DNA from: a virus
Length of the DNA: 32,261 nt
IMG/VR virus record: IMGVR_UViG_3300029908_000104
Span: 1 to 32,261 of that record
Strand: one strand, 5' to 3'
A program made the position numbers and the translations under genes. The notes under the pieces are model-generated. The model made no database searches. It was not told the origin of the DNA and saw only the letters and a program-made list of their open reading frames with translations. Shown here in pieces: positions 15,348-23,773 of this stretch. Position 1 is the first letter of the stretch. Each line of letters begins with the position of its first letter.

Positions 15348-15373
15348 CTGGCCCCGCCCGAAGGCGGAGCCAG
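15348..15373 (-). other. Hairpin with UUCG loop after major capsid gene
   Basis: On the minus strand CTGGC-T-CCGCC (15373-15363) pairs with GGCGG-C-GCCAG-type sequence (15358-15348) around a TTCG tetraloop: ten pairs with one mismatch. A C(UUCG)G loop is exceptionally stable in RNA. No T run follows, so it is probably not a strong terminator. It may protect the capsid mRNA or lower downstream expression, as seen after capsid genes in other phages. Confidence 0.6.
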
Positions 15374-15387
15374 TGTGTGAAACTTCC

Positions 15388-17529
15388 TTAGCTGGCGAAG
15401 TCTGGGGTTCCTGCGCCGGTGCCTGTCAGGCTACCGGAGCTGAGCAGCAGGAGAGCTGCCTTGCGAATGGCTGCTGCCACTCCATACATGAGCGCCTGGC
15501 GCTGGGCCGCGTAGCCGCCCTGATGGGAGACATACTGGGTGACCAGCGTGGAGATTCCCAAGTCTGGGTCGGTGACGACGGCCACATTGCCATAACCCGC
15601 GCCTGGCAAGATGGTGGTGTAGTCGTTAGGCACCCGAGCCTGGAAAAGTGTCGCCGCCTTGTGAATGGCAACACCGGCCAGGTTGTTCGTCGCGGGAAGA
15701 CTCTCGGCCTCCAGCGGCTGGAACTTGCTGATGGGCATCAGCTCCGCATCGGTCACGATCCCAGGCTTCTGGAAGGCCGCAAAGCTCACCAGATTGGTAT
15801 CATTGACCAGATCGTTGTAATAGGGGCTGTTGAGCAAGAACGCGCGGTTGATCTTGGGCACACCAGCAGGGTTCATCGCGACGGAAGCTTTTCCGATCAC
15901 CGAACGATCCATGCTACCGGGAGCGACCGTGAGGGCGCTGTAGTAGTTGAAGTTCGCCGGTGTGAAGAGTGCGTAGAACGCATTGATCACATTGTTGGCC
16001 AGTGCGTAAGCCTGACCCTCGGTCTGCTCGTCAAAGAGATTGCGCACCGTGGAGGCCAGGATATTGGCACCGAAGACGATCTCGGTAGCGATATGCTGGT
16101 TGAGCGTAATCTGCACATCCTTGGACTCGGCGGGGGTGGTGACGGTGTAGCCTTTTGGACGGCCATCTGATCCGAGAGTCGGATCATACGAGAAGACCGC
16201 AGGGATCATCTCGACGCGCGTGGTGGTGGTCTGGTTGAAGTTGGCAGGAATGTCGCTGAAATCCGTGGTGATGTATTTCAGCAAGCTTCCGAAGGAGAGC
16301 TTGAAAAGCTCCAGACGTCGCTGGGCAACCAGCGTGCCTGCCAGCGTTCCGAGGTTAGGATCGGTCACATCTCCCGCCTGAATCGGCGAGTTCAGGAAGC
16401 GATCGTTGTCGCGCATGTCCGCCGCGTAAATTGCGGCCATTTCCTTGGAGAGAATGATTTTCTCCGCAGTTGTTGCGCATTGCAACTGTTTGGCCCGAAT
16501 TGCGTCGTAGGCTTTGGCCGTGTCGCGAGGATCGGAGTCCTCAACCTTCGTCTTCTGACGCGCCGAGATTGGCTCCTTATTGAGCACCGAATTTCCCGCC
16601 TGTTTGGCAAGCAGTGCGGCGGCAGTGGGATCAGCGATGATCATGGCCCTCCACTGCTTCTTGGTATCCTCATCCTTGGCGGCGATGGCACCACGGGTGA
16701 CAGCCTCCTCAATGGCGCGGTCGGCATCGGCCTCGGCGCGTTTGGTGGCTGCTGCCTGGAGATCCTTGTTCTTGGCAAGGATGCCCTCCAGCTCCAGCTT
16801 GCCCTTGTTGGCTTCGAGTTCGGCGGTCTTGGCGCGGATCTCGGAAGCGACGAGCGTGTCGCTCTCGTTCTTAGCCTTGAGGGCCGTCTGGTCGTTCTTG
16901 AGCTTATTCAGCTCGGTTTCAAGCTCCTTGTTCTTCGCCTGGAGCGCAGCGATCTCTTCTTCTTTCATGGTGGTGTTGTTTTTTGGTTGATCGCTGGGGG
17001 CTCCAGCGGCTTCCCGCGATTCTTTCGCGAAAAATGGTGTCATTTCAGTGAAGGCAGCATCGTTGACGAGGCCTCCCATGTTGGAACTCTTGGTACGACC
17101 GGCGCTGATGGCGTCGATGATCTGCGCGGGCTTGACGCGCTTATTGTCCACGTGGAAGACGGGAGAGAACTCCCTGAACTCCTTGCCCTCCACGGCAGCA
17201 CGACCCGTCGGCGTCCATTCACCTCTGGCGTAGATGCCGGGAGCCGGAGACTCCTTCCAGTAAAAGGCCTCTGGACGGAAGGAAGCCGGGCCGTCCTCGT
17301 GATTGAGGTCGAAATAAGGACTGCGCCCACTCGCTACGATCGCCTCCCGCTGCTGCTCGACGATCCGGGCTGCGGCAGCATCGACCTTCACGTGGATCGG
17401 TTGCCCGATGCCACCACCGACCGGAGTAATGGTTTGCATGCCGCCTGGCATCCACATCATTTCCGGTCCGCAGACAACGGGTGCCGGGCAGGCCATGCGG
17501 CAAAAGATGGGGTCGTTTTCTGATTTCAT
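15388..17529 (-). CDS. Fused prohead protease, scaffold and major capsid protein
   Basis: A 713-residue protein in one frame. Residues 1-185 resemble the Mu I-type prohead protease: SPYFDLNHEDGPASF (about 70-84, possible catalytic His 77), EFREFSPVFHVDNKRVKPAQ (about 117-136) and SSNMGGLVNDAAF. Residues about 188-300 are a Glu/Lys/Ala-rich coiled coil, the usual shape of a scaffold. From about 365 an HK97-fold major capsid protein follows (LFKLSFGSLLKYITTDFSDI, PKINRAFLLNSPYYNDLV). An internal ATG at 16968 (Met 188) has a C/A-rich leader like true starts here and would give scaffold plus capsid alone (526 residues), as Mu Z is made from within I. Joined to the portal gene by ATGA. Confidence 0.85.
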   Translation of the reverse strand: MKSENDPIFCRMACPAPVVCGPEMMWMPGGMQTITPVGGGIGQPIHVKVDAAAARIVEQQREAIVASGRSPYFDLNHEDGPASFRPEAFYWKESPAPGIYARGEWTPTGRAAVEGKEFREFSPVFHVDNKRVKPAQIIDAISAGRTKSSNMGGLVNDAAFTEMTPFFAKESREAAGAPSDQPKNNTTMKEEEIAALQAKNKELETELNKLKNDQTALKAKNESDTLVASEIRAKTAELEANKGKLELEGILAKNKDLQAAATKRAEADADRAIEEAVTRGAIAAKDEDTKKQWRAMIIADPTAAALLAKQAGNSVLNKEPISARQKTKVEDSDPRDTAKAYDAIRAKQLQCATTAEKIILSKEMAAIYAADMRDNDRFLNSPIQAGDVTDPNLGTLAGTLVAQRRLELFKLSFGSLLKYITTDFSDIPANFNQTTTTRVEMIPAVFSYDPTLGSDGRPKGYTVTTPAESKDVQITLNQHIATEIVFGANILASTVRNLFDEQTEGQAYALANNVINAFYALFTPANFNYYSALTVAPGSMDRSVIGKASVAMNPAGVPKINRAFLLNSPYYNDLVNDTNLVSFAAFQKPGIVTDAELMPISKFQPLEAESLPATNNLAGVAIHKAATLFQARVPNDYTTILPGAGYGNVAVVTDPDLGISTLVTQYVSHQGGYAAQRQALMYGVAAAIRKAALLLLSSGSLTGTGAGTPDFAS
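16966..16992 (-). promoter_or_regulatory. Putative internal start of scaffold-capsid
   Basis: The minus strand reads TCAACCAAAAAACAACACC (16990-16972), then ACC and ATG (16968-16966). The same C/A-rich style precedes independent starts at 26174, 30052 and 31499. It falls exactly at the junction between the protease part and the coiled coil. Internal initiation is inferred, not shown. Confidence 0.5.
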
Positions 17530-19256
17530 GGAGTGAGGGATCGGGATTTTGGAGAGGATTGCAGGTGCTTGAGCAGGGCCTGGAGGCCACGATCAAACTG
17601 CGCGTCATCCTCCACCCGGAAGAGCGCGTCAAAGGCACACGCCTCTACCGGAAATGGCAGCTCGCTCTCGACATCCTTGAGCGTAGAAAGAAACTGCTTG
17701 GTGAGATCTCCCGGCACCCCGGCATCCTTGGACTCCAGCGCATCCTGCGGGGAGTCGGAGGGCTTGGGTGGCTGGACGGCACCGGCATTCTGCGCAGGCT
17801 TCATGATCTCTTCATCCTCGTCGGGTGCAGGGATGTTGTATTTCTGGCGCATGAAGTTCACTCCGACCGGCAAACCGCAGGCGATGAGCACCTGATCGCG
17901 CTGTGCCTCCGGAAGACCGCCTTCCTTTTCGTTCAGGAACTGTACCTCGGGACATTCGGAGTCATCCCCATAGTTGAGCGTGAGGATGGAGGGGATGAGC
18001 TGGGTATTGATCACCCCAGCCACATACTTGGCACAGGCGTTGCCCCTCTTCTCCTTGACCCCTTCCTCGACAGTGCCAAAGGCCTGCCCGCCTCCCTTGC
18101 CCATCGAACCATGAGATCCCGACATCGTCTGGCCAAGAATCACAAGCCGTGCATAGCGGTCCGCCCGATCGAGCAGTTCCCCCTGGGGAGAATGGTCGCT
18201 TCCCTTGGGAGTATCTTTGAGTTCGAGCGTCGTCCCCGCCGGGAAGGCTGCCCATCCAGCACTGCCCATATTCTGGAGCATGGAGCAGATGGCGTCGATC
18301 GTGTCCTGCGGAGCATTGGTGTCGTAGTTGGCCCAGCGGAAAGGCAGGCCGAAGACCTGAGCCAGATTGAGCACCCAGTCGCTGGCGAAGTTCGCGGCAC
18401 ACCACCACCAGGCGAGAGGCCTCAGCATCGCACCACCGAGCGCGGTACCAGCCTTGGCCTTGTGAATGCCCACCAGAAACTTGTGATCAGGGAAGGGAGC
18501 GACCGAGGAAGGGAGCGGCTGCGTGCTGGTAGATCCAGTTAATCCCCTGGCATCGCTCCGCAGGCCAAGCTCTCCCTCCGAGTTCCAGGCAAAGTTCACC
18601 GGATGCACCCAGAAGGTAGCGCGCGGCACGACACACCTGCCAAGCCCACCCAGCTGAGATACCTGCCAATCCACCTCCAGGGCGGTGACTCCCCGGAACC
18701 AGCCATCCACTAGATCAGCAATCGTCCCGTCACTGTTATTCTCATCGGCGGTAGCCTTCGGCTTCATCGAGCGCCAGGCGCTGGAAACCAGACGACGCTT
18801 CTCCAGGGCGCTCTCGGTGGGCTTCTCCCCCTCCTCACACCAGGGACTGAAGACAGGATTCATCCCACTGACCAGATCGGTCAGTTCCTGGGCACAGGCA
18901 GAAAGCTCCGGCCAGGAGTCAAGCATGAGGTCAAAGAGTTCCCACTGCTGCACATGGCTCCCAGCGAGAGCGCCGCGCAGGGTCATCTCGATATACTGCG
19001 GGGTGATGGCGGCCAGGGAGGGTAGCAGCCACCGGGTAGCCGCTTGAGGACGAAGGATGCGACCGATCCCCGGAGCGATCCCTGGGGGAAGATTTTGTGA
19101 CTTTTTGCCAACGGGTGCGGATTTTTGGGAGCTGGTGGTTCCAGACCCCCGCTGCATGCGCTGCATAGCCCCCTTAAGGGCATTTTGGTTGCCAGACTGC
19201 GTCAATGTGGCGGAATAGGGATTTTTACCCGTTTTTTTGGCATTACGCGCGCTCAT
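17526..19256 (-). CDS. Portal protein, DUF935 (Mu gp29-like)
   Basis: A 576-residue protein matching the Mu gp29 / DUF935 portal family: LRGALAGSHVQQWELFDLML near residue 95, YRGV-type segment GWFRGVTALEVDW, HKAKAGTALGGAMLRPLAWW, and RLVILGQTMSGSHGSMGKGG (about 365-385) followed by GTVEEGVKEKRG. The first 50 residues are basic, Ser/Gly/Gln-rich and probably unstructured. The C-terminus has an acidic Pro-rich region, then a helical end. The portal forms the dodecameric ring for DNA entry. It lies 2 nt after the large terminase stop and overlaps the protease-capsid start by ATGA, so the packaging genes are tightly coupled. Confidence 0.85.
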   Translation of the reverse strand: MSARNAKKTGKNPYSATLTQSGNQNALKGAMQRMQRGSGTTSSQKSAPVGKKSQNLPPGIAPGIGRILRPQAATRWLLPSLAAITPQYIEMTLRGALAGSHVQQWELFDLMLDSWPELSACAQELTDLVSGMNPVFSPWCEEGEKPTESALEKRRLVSSAWRSMKPKATADENNSDGTIADLVDGWFRGVTALEVDWQVSQLGGLGRCVVPRATFWVHPVNFAWNSEGELGLRSDARGLTGSTSTQPLPSSVAPFPDHKFLVGIHKAKAGTALGGAMLRPLAWWWCAANFASDWVLNLAQVFGLPFRWANYDTNAPQDTIDAICSMLQNMGSAGWAAFPAGTTLELKDTPKGSDHSPQGELLDRADRYARLVILGQTMSGSHGSMGKGGGQAFGTVEEGVKEKRGNACAKYVAGVINTQLIPSILTLNYGDDSECPEVQFLNEKEGGLPEAQRDQVLIACGLPVGVNFMRQKYNIPAPDEDEEIMKPAQNAGAVQPPKPSDSPQDALESKDAGVPGDLTKQFLSTLKDVESELPFPVEACAFDALFRVEDDAQFDRGLQALLKHLQSSPKSRSLTP

Positions 19257-19258
19257 GG

Positions 19259-20887
19259 TCAGGTAAGCCTCCGGGGGGTGAAAATCTGCGCCCGAGAGGG
19301 ACCATTGCCACCGAGGCGGATCACGCTCGGATCGGTGATCGCTCCACGGGTATTAATGAGCGCATATTCGGCGGCGCTGCCGGAGGAGAAGGTATCCCCA
19401 TGCGCCCCGGTCAGGGAATCGACGGCGCATTCGTACCTGCCGCCACTCTTGATGGTGGCACGCTGATCGGCCTTGAAATACTCCCCGGACGGCAGGTCAT
19501 AGCGGTTGTCATTGATGGCAGCACTGTAGATGTCGCCAAGATAGGTTTTGAAATTCACCGGCTCGTCGTAACCGGGCGGATGAATACTCTCGCTCTCGAT
19601 GAGGAGATCCGTGGGGACAAGATGCCGCACGGCATCTGCAAGCAGCTTGCAGAAATACCGCTCGCTCGTGGCCAAGGCGCAAAACCGGCGCGTCTTCCCA
19701 CCAGCAGGCCGCGTGGCAATCGTCTCGAAGATCCTCTTCATCCTGTCGATCACGACGCTGGGTTCCTTCTCCTTCCAGCAGATGACCATCCGCTGTGCAC
19801 GGGAGACACCGGTTTGTTCCGTGATGGTGATCGCTGAGGGATTGGAGGTCTGCTTATTGGTGGTAGCAGGATCGAGACCGACCCCGATCGCTCCGGCACC
19901 CAACAGACCGCGCAGTAGATGCAAGACCCGCTGGAAATCGGCCTCATCGTCCACATAGACAAAGGCGCAGCTCTGGGCACCACGCTGCTGTGCGGTGAGG
20001 ATGGCGAGCAGGTCGATAGCGGCACTTCCCCCCATCTTGTGCTCCAGATCGTAGTTAAAAGGCATCTGAGGCTTGTTGCCGGGCATCCGCGCAAACTGCT
20101 CATAGGTCATCGGCTGGCCCTTGTTGTCGTAGAGCATGTGTCCCGCCGAGTACGCATCCCGCAGCGTCACGCGATGGATCAGGATGCCGTTCTGACCCCG
20201 GTAGAAATTCCCGGACTTATTGACTGGAAACTCCGTGAATCCATCCTGGGGCAATGTCATCTCGAAGAAAGGGTGCCTGTCATCCCTAGGGAGATTGGAG
20301 GCATAGATCATCTTGAGATCCGGCTGATCGCGGAACATCGGATCGACCGCCTCACGGAGGGCAGCTTCCAAATTGGCAGGAGTGAATCCGGCCTCATCCC
20401 GAAAGACGGTACCGCGCCAGCCGCGAGCCGTGGCAGGATTCGGAGCGATGACCAGCTGACGGGAATACGCCGTGCGGTCATGGTAGAGCCGCATCTCCAG
20501 CCGCTTGCTCTTATACAGATCGGCAAAGTCCTCGCGCGTCATCCCGTGGTATATCTTGCCGGTCTCGGCATTGGCGCACTTGAAGTCGAGCTGCTCGGTC
20601 GCCGCTTGATTCTCAAAGATGCTCTGCACGGCCTCTGCCTCACTGGAGACCAGGATCGCCTGCTCAGTCGCAGAGACAGTCATATTGACCAGCTCGGTGC
20701 CGAGCAGCAGCGATGCTGAAGCAGAAATCACCGTCTTGCCGGATTCGGCAGACATCTCGTCAAAGGCGATGGCTCCGAGATTGGTACTCTTGCGGCAACG
20801 GCGTGCCCAGAAGGCCACCACGACGCGCTCTGCACGCACAGCGACTTGCAGGGTCTGCTCGTAGAGACGGCGCGGGGAGAACTTCAT
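19259..20887 (-). CDS. Terminase large subunit, Mu gp28-like
   Basis: A 542-residue protein if it starts at ATG 20887, which overlaps the small terminase stop (ATGA); an upstream in-frame extension overlaps the small terminase and reads like noise. ATPase part: Walker A-like ARRCRKST (about 28-35), NPATARGWRGTVFRDEAGFT (about 150-169) with Walker B acids D164-E165, and IYASNLPRDDRHPFFEM as coupling motif. Nuclease part: GVGLDPATTNK (D339), then IYSAAINDNRYDLPSGEY near the end. This pattern matches Mu gp28. The Walker A segment has Arg instead of Gly before Lys, which is unusual. The protein cuts and packages phage DNA into the prohead. Confidence 0.85.
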   Translation of the reverse strand: MKFSPRRLYEQTLQVAVRAERVVVAFWARRCRKSTNLGAIAFDEMSAESGKTVISASASLLLGTELVNMTVSATEQAILVSSEAEAVQSIFENQAATEQLDFKCANAETGKIYHGMTREDFADLYKSKRLEMRLYHDRTAYSRQLVIAPNPATARGWRGTVFRDEAGFTPANLEAALREAVDPMFRDQPDLKMIYASNLPRDDRHPFFEMTLPQDGFTEFPVNKSGNFYRGQNGILIHRVTLRDAYSAGHMLYDNKGQPMTYEQFARMPGNKPQMPFNYDLEHKMGGSAAIDLLAILTAQQRGAQSCAFVYVDDEADFQRVLHLLRGLLGAGAIGVGLDPATTNKQTSNPSAITITEQTGVSRAQRMVICWKEKEPSVVIDRMKRIFETIATRPAGGKTRRFCALATSERYFCKLLADAVRHLVPTDLLIESESIHPPGYDEPVNFKTYLGDIYSAAINDNRYDLPSGEYFKADQRATIKSGGRYECAVDSLTGAHGDTFSSGSAAEYALINTRGAITDPSVIRLGGNGPSRAQIFTPRRLT

Positions 20888-21483
20888 TTGGGCAGTACGA
20901 CCTTGCCGGAGGCCTCTAGTTGATCCACATCCGCAAAGAAGCGCTTGCGCAGCCGGGAGATCTTCTCCGAGTTGCTGAGACTGCCGCTGGCAATACCCTT
21001 GGCCACCTCGTCCCTCATCCACTCGATGAACTTCTCGCAGGTTTGGATTTCCAAACGCTCCTGCGAAATCTCCACTTCCTTGGTCTTGAGACGAAGCGCT
21101 TTCTCCTTGAGTTTGAGCGTTGCCGTATCGTGCTCCACCTTTAGGTGATCCATGAGCATCTCGTGTGAGATCTCCCCAAGCACTTCGCTGAAGCGGGCAT
21201 CCTTGAGGGCCTTGCGGATCGTTTCGTCCAGATCCTTGGGCAAGTTCTTGTCCATCACCTCGCGCGCCTTCGCCGCTTCGGCCATGCGCCAGACCGAGGC
21301 CTCCGAAGATCGGTGCAGACGGCTCAACGCTCCCGCCGTCGTCGCACAGCCATGCAGATCCAGCCATTCCAGTCGCTCCGCAAAGGAGGGACGCTGTGAG
21401 AGCCACCAGCCGAAATACTCGTCGAAGATCTCGGCGCGTTTCAGCCTGGCGGCCAGTGAATCTGTTCGTGAATCGGCGCACAC
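20884..21483 (-). CDS. Terminase small subunit-like, DUF3486 (Mu gp27-like)
   Basis: A 199-residue helical protein starting at GTG 21483, directly behind the TAA of the gp26-like gene, with a strong GGAGG about 7 nt upstream. It shows an N-terminal helix-turn-helix-like part (LARLKRAEIFDEYFGWWLSQ; TTAGALSRLHRSSEASVWRM), a long coiled coil (KLKEKALRLKTKEVEISQER, about 125-145) and a C-terminal helix (RLRKRFFADVDQLEASGK). Mu gp27 (DUF3486) lies at the same place before the large terminase and has the same layout. It would recognise phage DNA ends for headful packaging. The 4-nt overlap with the large terminase suggests coupled translation. Confidence 0.75.
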   Translation of the reverse strand: MCADSRTDSLAARLKRAEIFDEYFGWWLSQRPSFAERLEWLDLHGCATTAGALSRLHRSSEASVWRMAEAAKAREVMDKNLPKDLDETIRKALKDARFSEVLGEISHEMLMDHLKVEHDTATLKLKEKALRLKTKEVEISQERLEIQTCEKFIEWMRDEVAKGIASGSLSNSEKISRLRKRFFADVDQLEASGKVVLPK

Positions 21484-21714
21484 TTATTTTCCTCCCTTGA
21501 GATAGGCGATCCCCGCCTTGGTGATTTGCCAGGAGATGTCCTTGGTCAGCGGATTGACGGAGGACTCGATAAACTTGGCGTTGCGCAGCTCGCGCAGGGC
21601 ATCGGCAAACTCGGTCTCCCCGACACGGCGCTGCAGCTGCGCCTCGGCCTTGAGGGTTGATTCCCTCAGTGCGAATTCGACGCGCTCCAGGATGATGAGA
21701 AGGAGCGTGGTCAT
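21484..21714 (-). CDS. Winged-helix small protein, Mu gp26-like
   Basis: A 76-residue protein with the outline of a winged helix: helix VGETEFADALRELRNAKFIE, then a beta wing DISWQITKAGIAYLKGGK. Mu gp26 and relatives, between gp25 and the small terminase, have a similar size and shape. The exact role is unclear; DNA binding during packaging or regulation of late genes is possible. It overlaps the gp25-like gene by ATGA at its start and abuts the small terminase GTG, so these three are coupled. Confidence 0.65.
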   Translation of the reverse strand: MTTLLLIILERVEFALRESTLKAEAQLQRRVGETEFADALRELRNAKFIESSVNPLTKDISWQITKAGIAYLKGGK

Positions 21715-22133
21715 TCTTCTAGTGTGGTGATTTTCAGACGGCCTTCGACGCGGCCTAGCCTGGTGGAGATGCGCTCGATGCCGGTAAGCACGCCACCGAT
21801 CCGGTCATAGATGTGCTTGCCTCTCTCGCTCCCGGCCGCGATGATCTCCGTCTTGTCGGTCTCCATCTTGCGCTCGATCTGGGTCATGCGCTGTTCGAGC
21901 TTGTTCTGCTCACGTATGTTTTCGTCCCGATGAGCGCGGAGTTCCTCCTTGGTGGCCATGTCCTTGAGCACATCGACCTTGAGAGGCTGCTGGATGTTGA
22001 CCTTGTCGGGGTTGCTCTGTTTCCAAAGGAAAGCGGCTGCAACGGCCAAAGGACTCGCGATAGCGATAATGGTGTTGAGGATGTGCCAGTTATTGGCAGC
22101 TTCAACTGTCGAGGTAATGGCTTCAGCAATCAT
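21711..22133 (-). CDS. Membrane-anchored coiled-coil protein, Mu gp25-like
   Basis: A 140-residue protein with one transmembrane helix near the N-terminus (about 18-37, LNTIIAIASPLAVAAAFLW) and a long coiled coil after it (KEELRAHRDENIREQNKLEQ, about 62-81, then RMTQIERKM). The end (ERISTRLGRVEGRLKI) continues as heptads. Mu gp25 (DUF2730-like) and spanins share this N-in membrane anchor plus coiled coil. Its place between endolysin and terminase genes fits gp25, and a lysis (inner spanin) role is also possible. No known function is assigned. The gene starts 4 nt after the endolysin stop. Confidence 0.65.
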   Translation of the reverse strand: MIAEAITSTVEAANNWHILNTIIAIASPLAVAAAFLWKQSNPDKVNIQQPLKVDVLKDMATKEELRAHRDENIREQNKLEQRMTQIERKMETDKTEIIAAGSERGKHIYDRIGGVLTGIERISTRLGRVEGRLKITTLEE

Positions 22134-22137
22134 GATT

Positions 22138-22740
22138 TCAAAAAATGCGGTCCAGGGCGGCGGCGACCCGTTGCCAGAAAGAGGGAACCGAGGGGCTGGA
22201 TGGCCCGTAGCCCAGCACGCTCAGCATCCCGGCGCATCCCGGCTGCTGATCTACCTCGGAGGGATCAAAGTGATCATCCTCGTCGAATTTCCCCTGGGTG
22301 TAGTGATTGGTTCCGGCCCAGAGGTAGGGGCTGAAGATCCCCTCTGCGCGGTAGCCGAGACCGTTGAACCGCTCAATGCGGTAGAGAGTGGACGGCAGAT
22401 CGCTCCAGTTCAGTCCAGCCAGACCTTCGTAGTGAAGCGCATCGACCGCACTCTCTTCCCAGGGGAAAGGAGGATTGCCTTCAATGGGCCGTCCAGCGGG
22501 GACATGCACCGTGCGTGCCGTGAGCGGATCGCCATTGTGGAGATGACAAGTGAAGTCACCCCCACTCTCCCGCTGATGCAGGCAGCCGATCACCATCCAG
22601 GGAACACCCGTGCGGGCCTCGACGGCGGCATAGCGAGATTTGCCACGTTGGATGGCATTGCGGGGTGCAATGAAGCGCGGGAGGTCGGTCAGCTCCATGC
22701 TGTCCCAGAGAGCGGCGAGATCGGGAGTGGCGGGGTTCAT
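22138..22740 (-). CDS. Endolysin, lysozyme-like
   Basis: A 200-residue protein resembling a family of phage lysozyme-like endolysins: GVPWMVIGCLHQRESGGDF (about 45-63, likely catalytic Glu 58), then CHLHNGDPL, TVHVPAGRP, PFPWEESAVDALHYEGL, IERFNGLGYR and SPYLWAGTNHYTQGKF, ending in DEDDHFDPSEVDQQPGCAG. These blocks occur in this order in the family. It would cut the peptidoglycan sugar chain at lysis. No signal peptide or membrane anchor is seen, so a holin is needed; two candidates follow on the 3' side of the plus strand. The start overlaps the stop of the upstream membrane protein (TGATG). Confidence 0.8.
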   Translation of the reverse strand: MNPATPDLAALWDSMELTDLPRFIAPRNAIQRGKSRYAAVEARTGVPWMVIGCLHQRESGGDFTCHLHNGDPLTARTVHVPAGRPIEGNPPFPWEESAVDALHYEGLAGLNWSDLPSTLYRIERFNGLGYRAEGIFSPYLWAGTNHYTQGKFDEDDHFDPSEVDQQPGCAGMLSVLGYGPSSPSVPSFWQRVAAALDRIF

Positions 22741-23363
22741 CAGAACTCAATGCCTCCGCGAAGTGTCAGGCTCGGACCGTAGATGGTCTGGCCGTGCGAG
22801 TTGGTACCGATGTCGATGCCGGGAGAGAGCCGAAGGCTCTGGAAGATGGAAGACGGAAGATTGGAGATGGGGTTAGTCGAGAGATCGGGATGCAGCACAC
22901 GGGGAACTTCCGGATCTCGTTCGGGCCTGACTTCTGACTTCTGACTTCCGACTTCTGGAGTCTGCGGATGACAGGCGATCAGGATGCCTACAGAAATAAA
23001 GCAAAGTCCCAGCATCCCAAGCGCACCGGGATAAGCGTATCCTCCGGAAGAGCGGCGAGCGTCGATCGACGAGGGCAGAGGTCCGGGAGGTACTGGCTCG
23101 GCCTTGCGTACCTCAGCCTGTGGATTGAATGCTCCACCGGGAACGGTGCCGCGCATCCAGATGATGGGCTGAGTCCGCTTGATCGTACGGTACAGCGACC
23201 AGATGAGGCTAAGGATGGAAATGCCCTGGAGAACGTAATTCGTGAGGGCTGGCTTATCGACGTGATACCCGAAGAACTGGAGCACCACGGCAATCAGTCC
23301 GACAAAAGCGCCGACAAAAGCGCCGCTCTGCCAGGGAAGTTTGCCTGTGGTGTTCCAGTCCAT
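22740..23363 (-). CDS. Three-TM lysis-module membrane protein
   Basis: A 207-residue protein with three hydrophobic helices (about 14-35, 42-61 and 111-131) and a proline-rich stretch between the second and third. The third helix ends LIAC, which looks like a lipobox. The C-terminal 75 residues are polar; part of it (VGSQKSEVR, then SNLPSSIFQSLRLS) is encoded by heptamer-type repeats (22923-22964 and 22838-22872). It lies upstream of the endolysin and overlaps it by TGATG. A holin or spanin-type role is likely by place but not proven. The end GPSLTLRGGIEF looks beta-like. Confidence 0.6.
   Translation of the reverse strand: MDWNTTGKLPWQSGAFVGAFVGLIAVVLQFFGYHVDKPALTNYVLQGISILSLIWSLYRTIKRTQPIIWMRGTVPGGAFNPQAEVRKAEPVPPGPLPSSIDARRSSGGYAYPGALGMLGLCFISVGILIACHPQTPEVGSQKSEVRPERDPEVPRVLHPDLSTNPISNLPSSIFQSLRLSPGIDIGTNSHGQTIYGPSLTLRGGIEF
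22838..22964. repeat. Heptamer-type tandem repeats within a lysis gene
   Basis: At 22923-22964 the plus strand reads GCCTGACTTCTGACTTCTGA and on, with units of the type ACTTCTG; at 22838-22872 it reads GGAAGATGGAAGACGGAAGA and on. Both are seven- to eight-base units related in style to the CTGAAAG family. They are translated as part of the membrane protein's C-terminal region. Confidence 0.6.
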
Positions 23364-23393
23364 TTGCGCGGGTATTAGGGGTGAGTGTTCGGA

Positions 23394-23771
23394 TCAGGAG
23401 GCCGCTTGCTCCGGCACGACCGGGCTGGACTCAGCAGAGGTAGATGCAGGAGGCACCTGCGTTCCGCTGACTGCGGTGCTGGTCTTCGGCAGATTTGCCA
23501 CGGCCAATTCGATGGCGATGTTGACGGCCTGGGCTGTGGCCTGGATGCCTGCGGCCTCGGCGGTGCTGGTGATGGTGGAGAAGGCAGCTGCCTGCTTCTC
23601 CTTGCCGCTGATGGAGCTAGTAGCCAGTCCGACAACGACCTGCTCGGCGATGGGGAGCAGCTCGGTCAGGAGTGCGGAAAGATCGCTTTCCAGCACGGGC
23701 AGGAGAGCGGCGATGAGGGATTTGCTGGCCTTGGTGATCCAGGCAATGAAGTTGATGAGTTCTTGATGCAT
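23394..23771 (-). CDS. Holin-like first gene of late block
   Basis: A 125-residue protein, largely helical: an amphipathic/hydrophobic N-terminus (INFIAWITKASKSLIAALLP), alternating short hydrophobic runs (LLTELLPIAEQVVVGLATS), helical Ala-rich centre (ATAQAVNIAIELAVANLPK) and a Pro/Ser tail. The style recalls LL-H type phage holins, but no clear membrane-spanning segment is seen, so this is a weak call. It is the first gene of the leftward lysis-head-tail block. Its leader consists of CCCAAA repeats and lacks a Shine-Dalgarno sequence. No promoter is identified upstream. Confidence 0.55.
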   Translation of the reverse strand: MHQELINFIAWITKASKSLIAALLPVLESDLSALLTELLPIAEQVVVGLATSSISGKEKQAAAFSTITSTAEAAGIQATAQAVNIAIELAVANLPKTSTAVSGTQVPPASTSAESSPVVPEQAAS

Positions 23772-23773
23772 GT

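Noticed and set aside
16480-18542. Plus-strand frames of about 350 codons opposite capsid and portal genes
   Set aside because: Antisense openings in GC-rich DNA. The minus strand carries recognisable capsid and portal proteins with ATGA-coupled starts.
20888-21481. Upstream extension of the large terminase frame
   Set aside because: It fully overlaps the small terminase gene, which has a strong Shine-Dalgarno sequence and a known-type layout; the ATG at 20887 overlaps its stop as ATGA.
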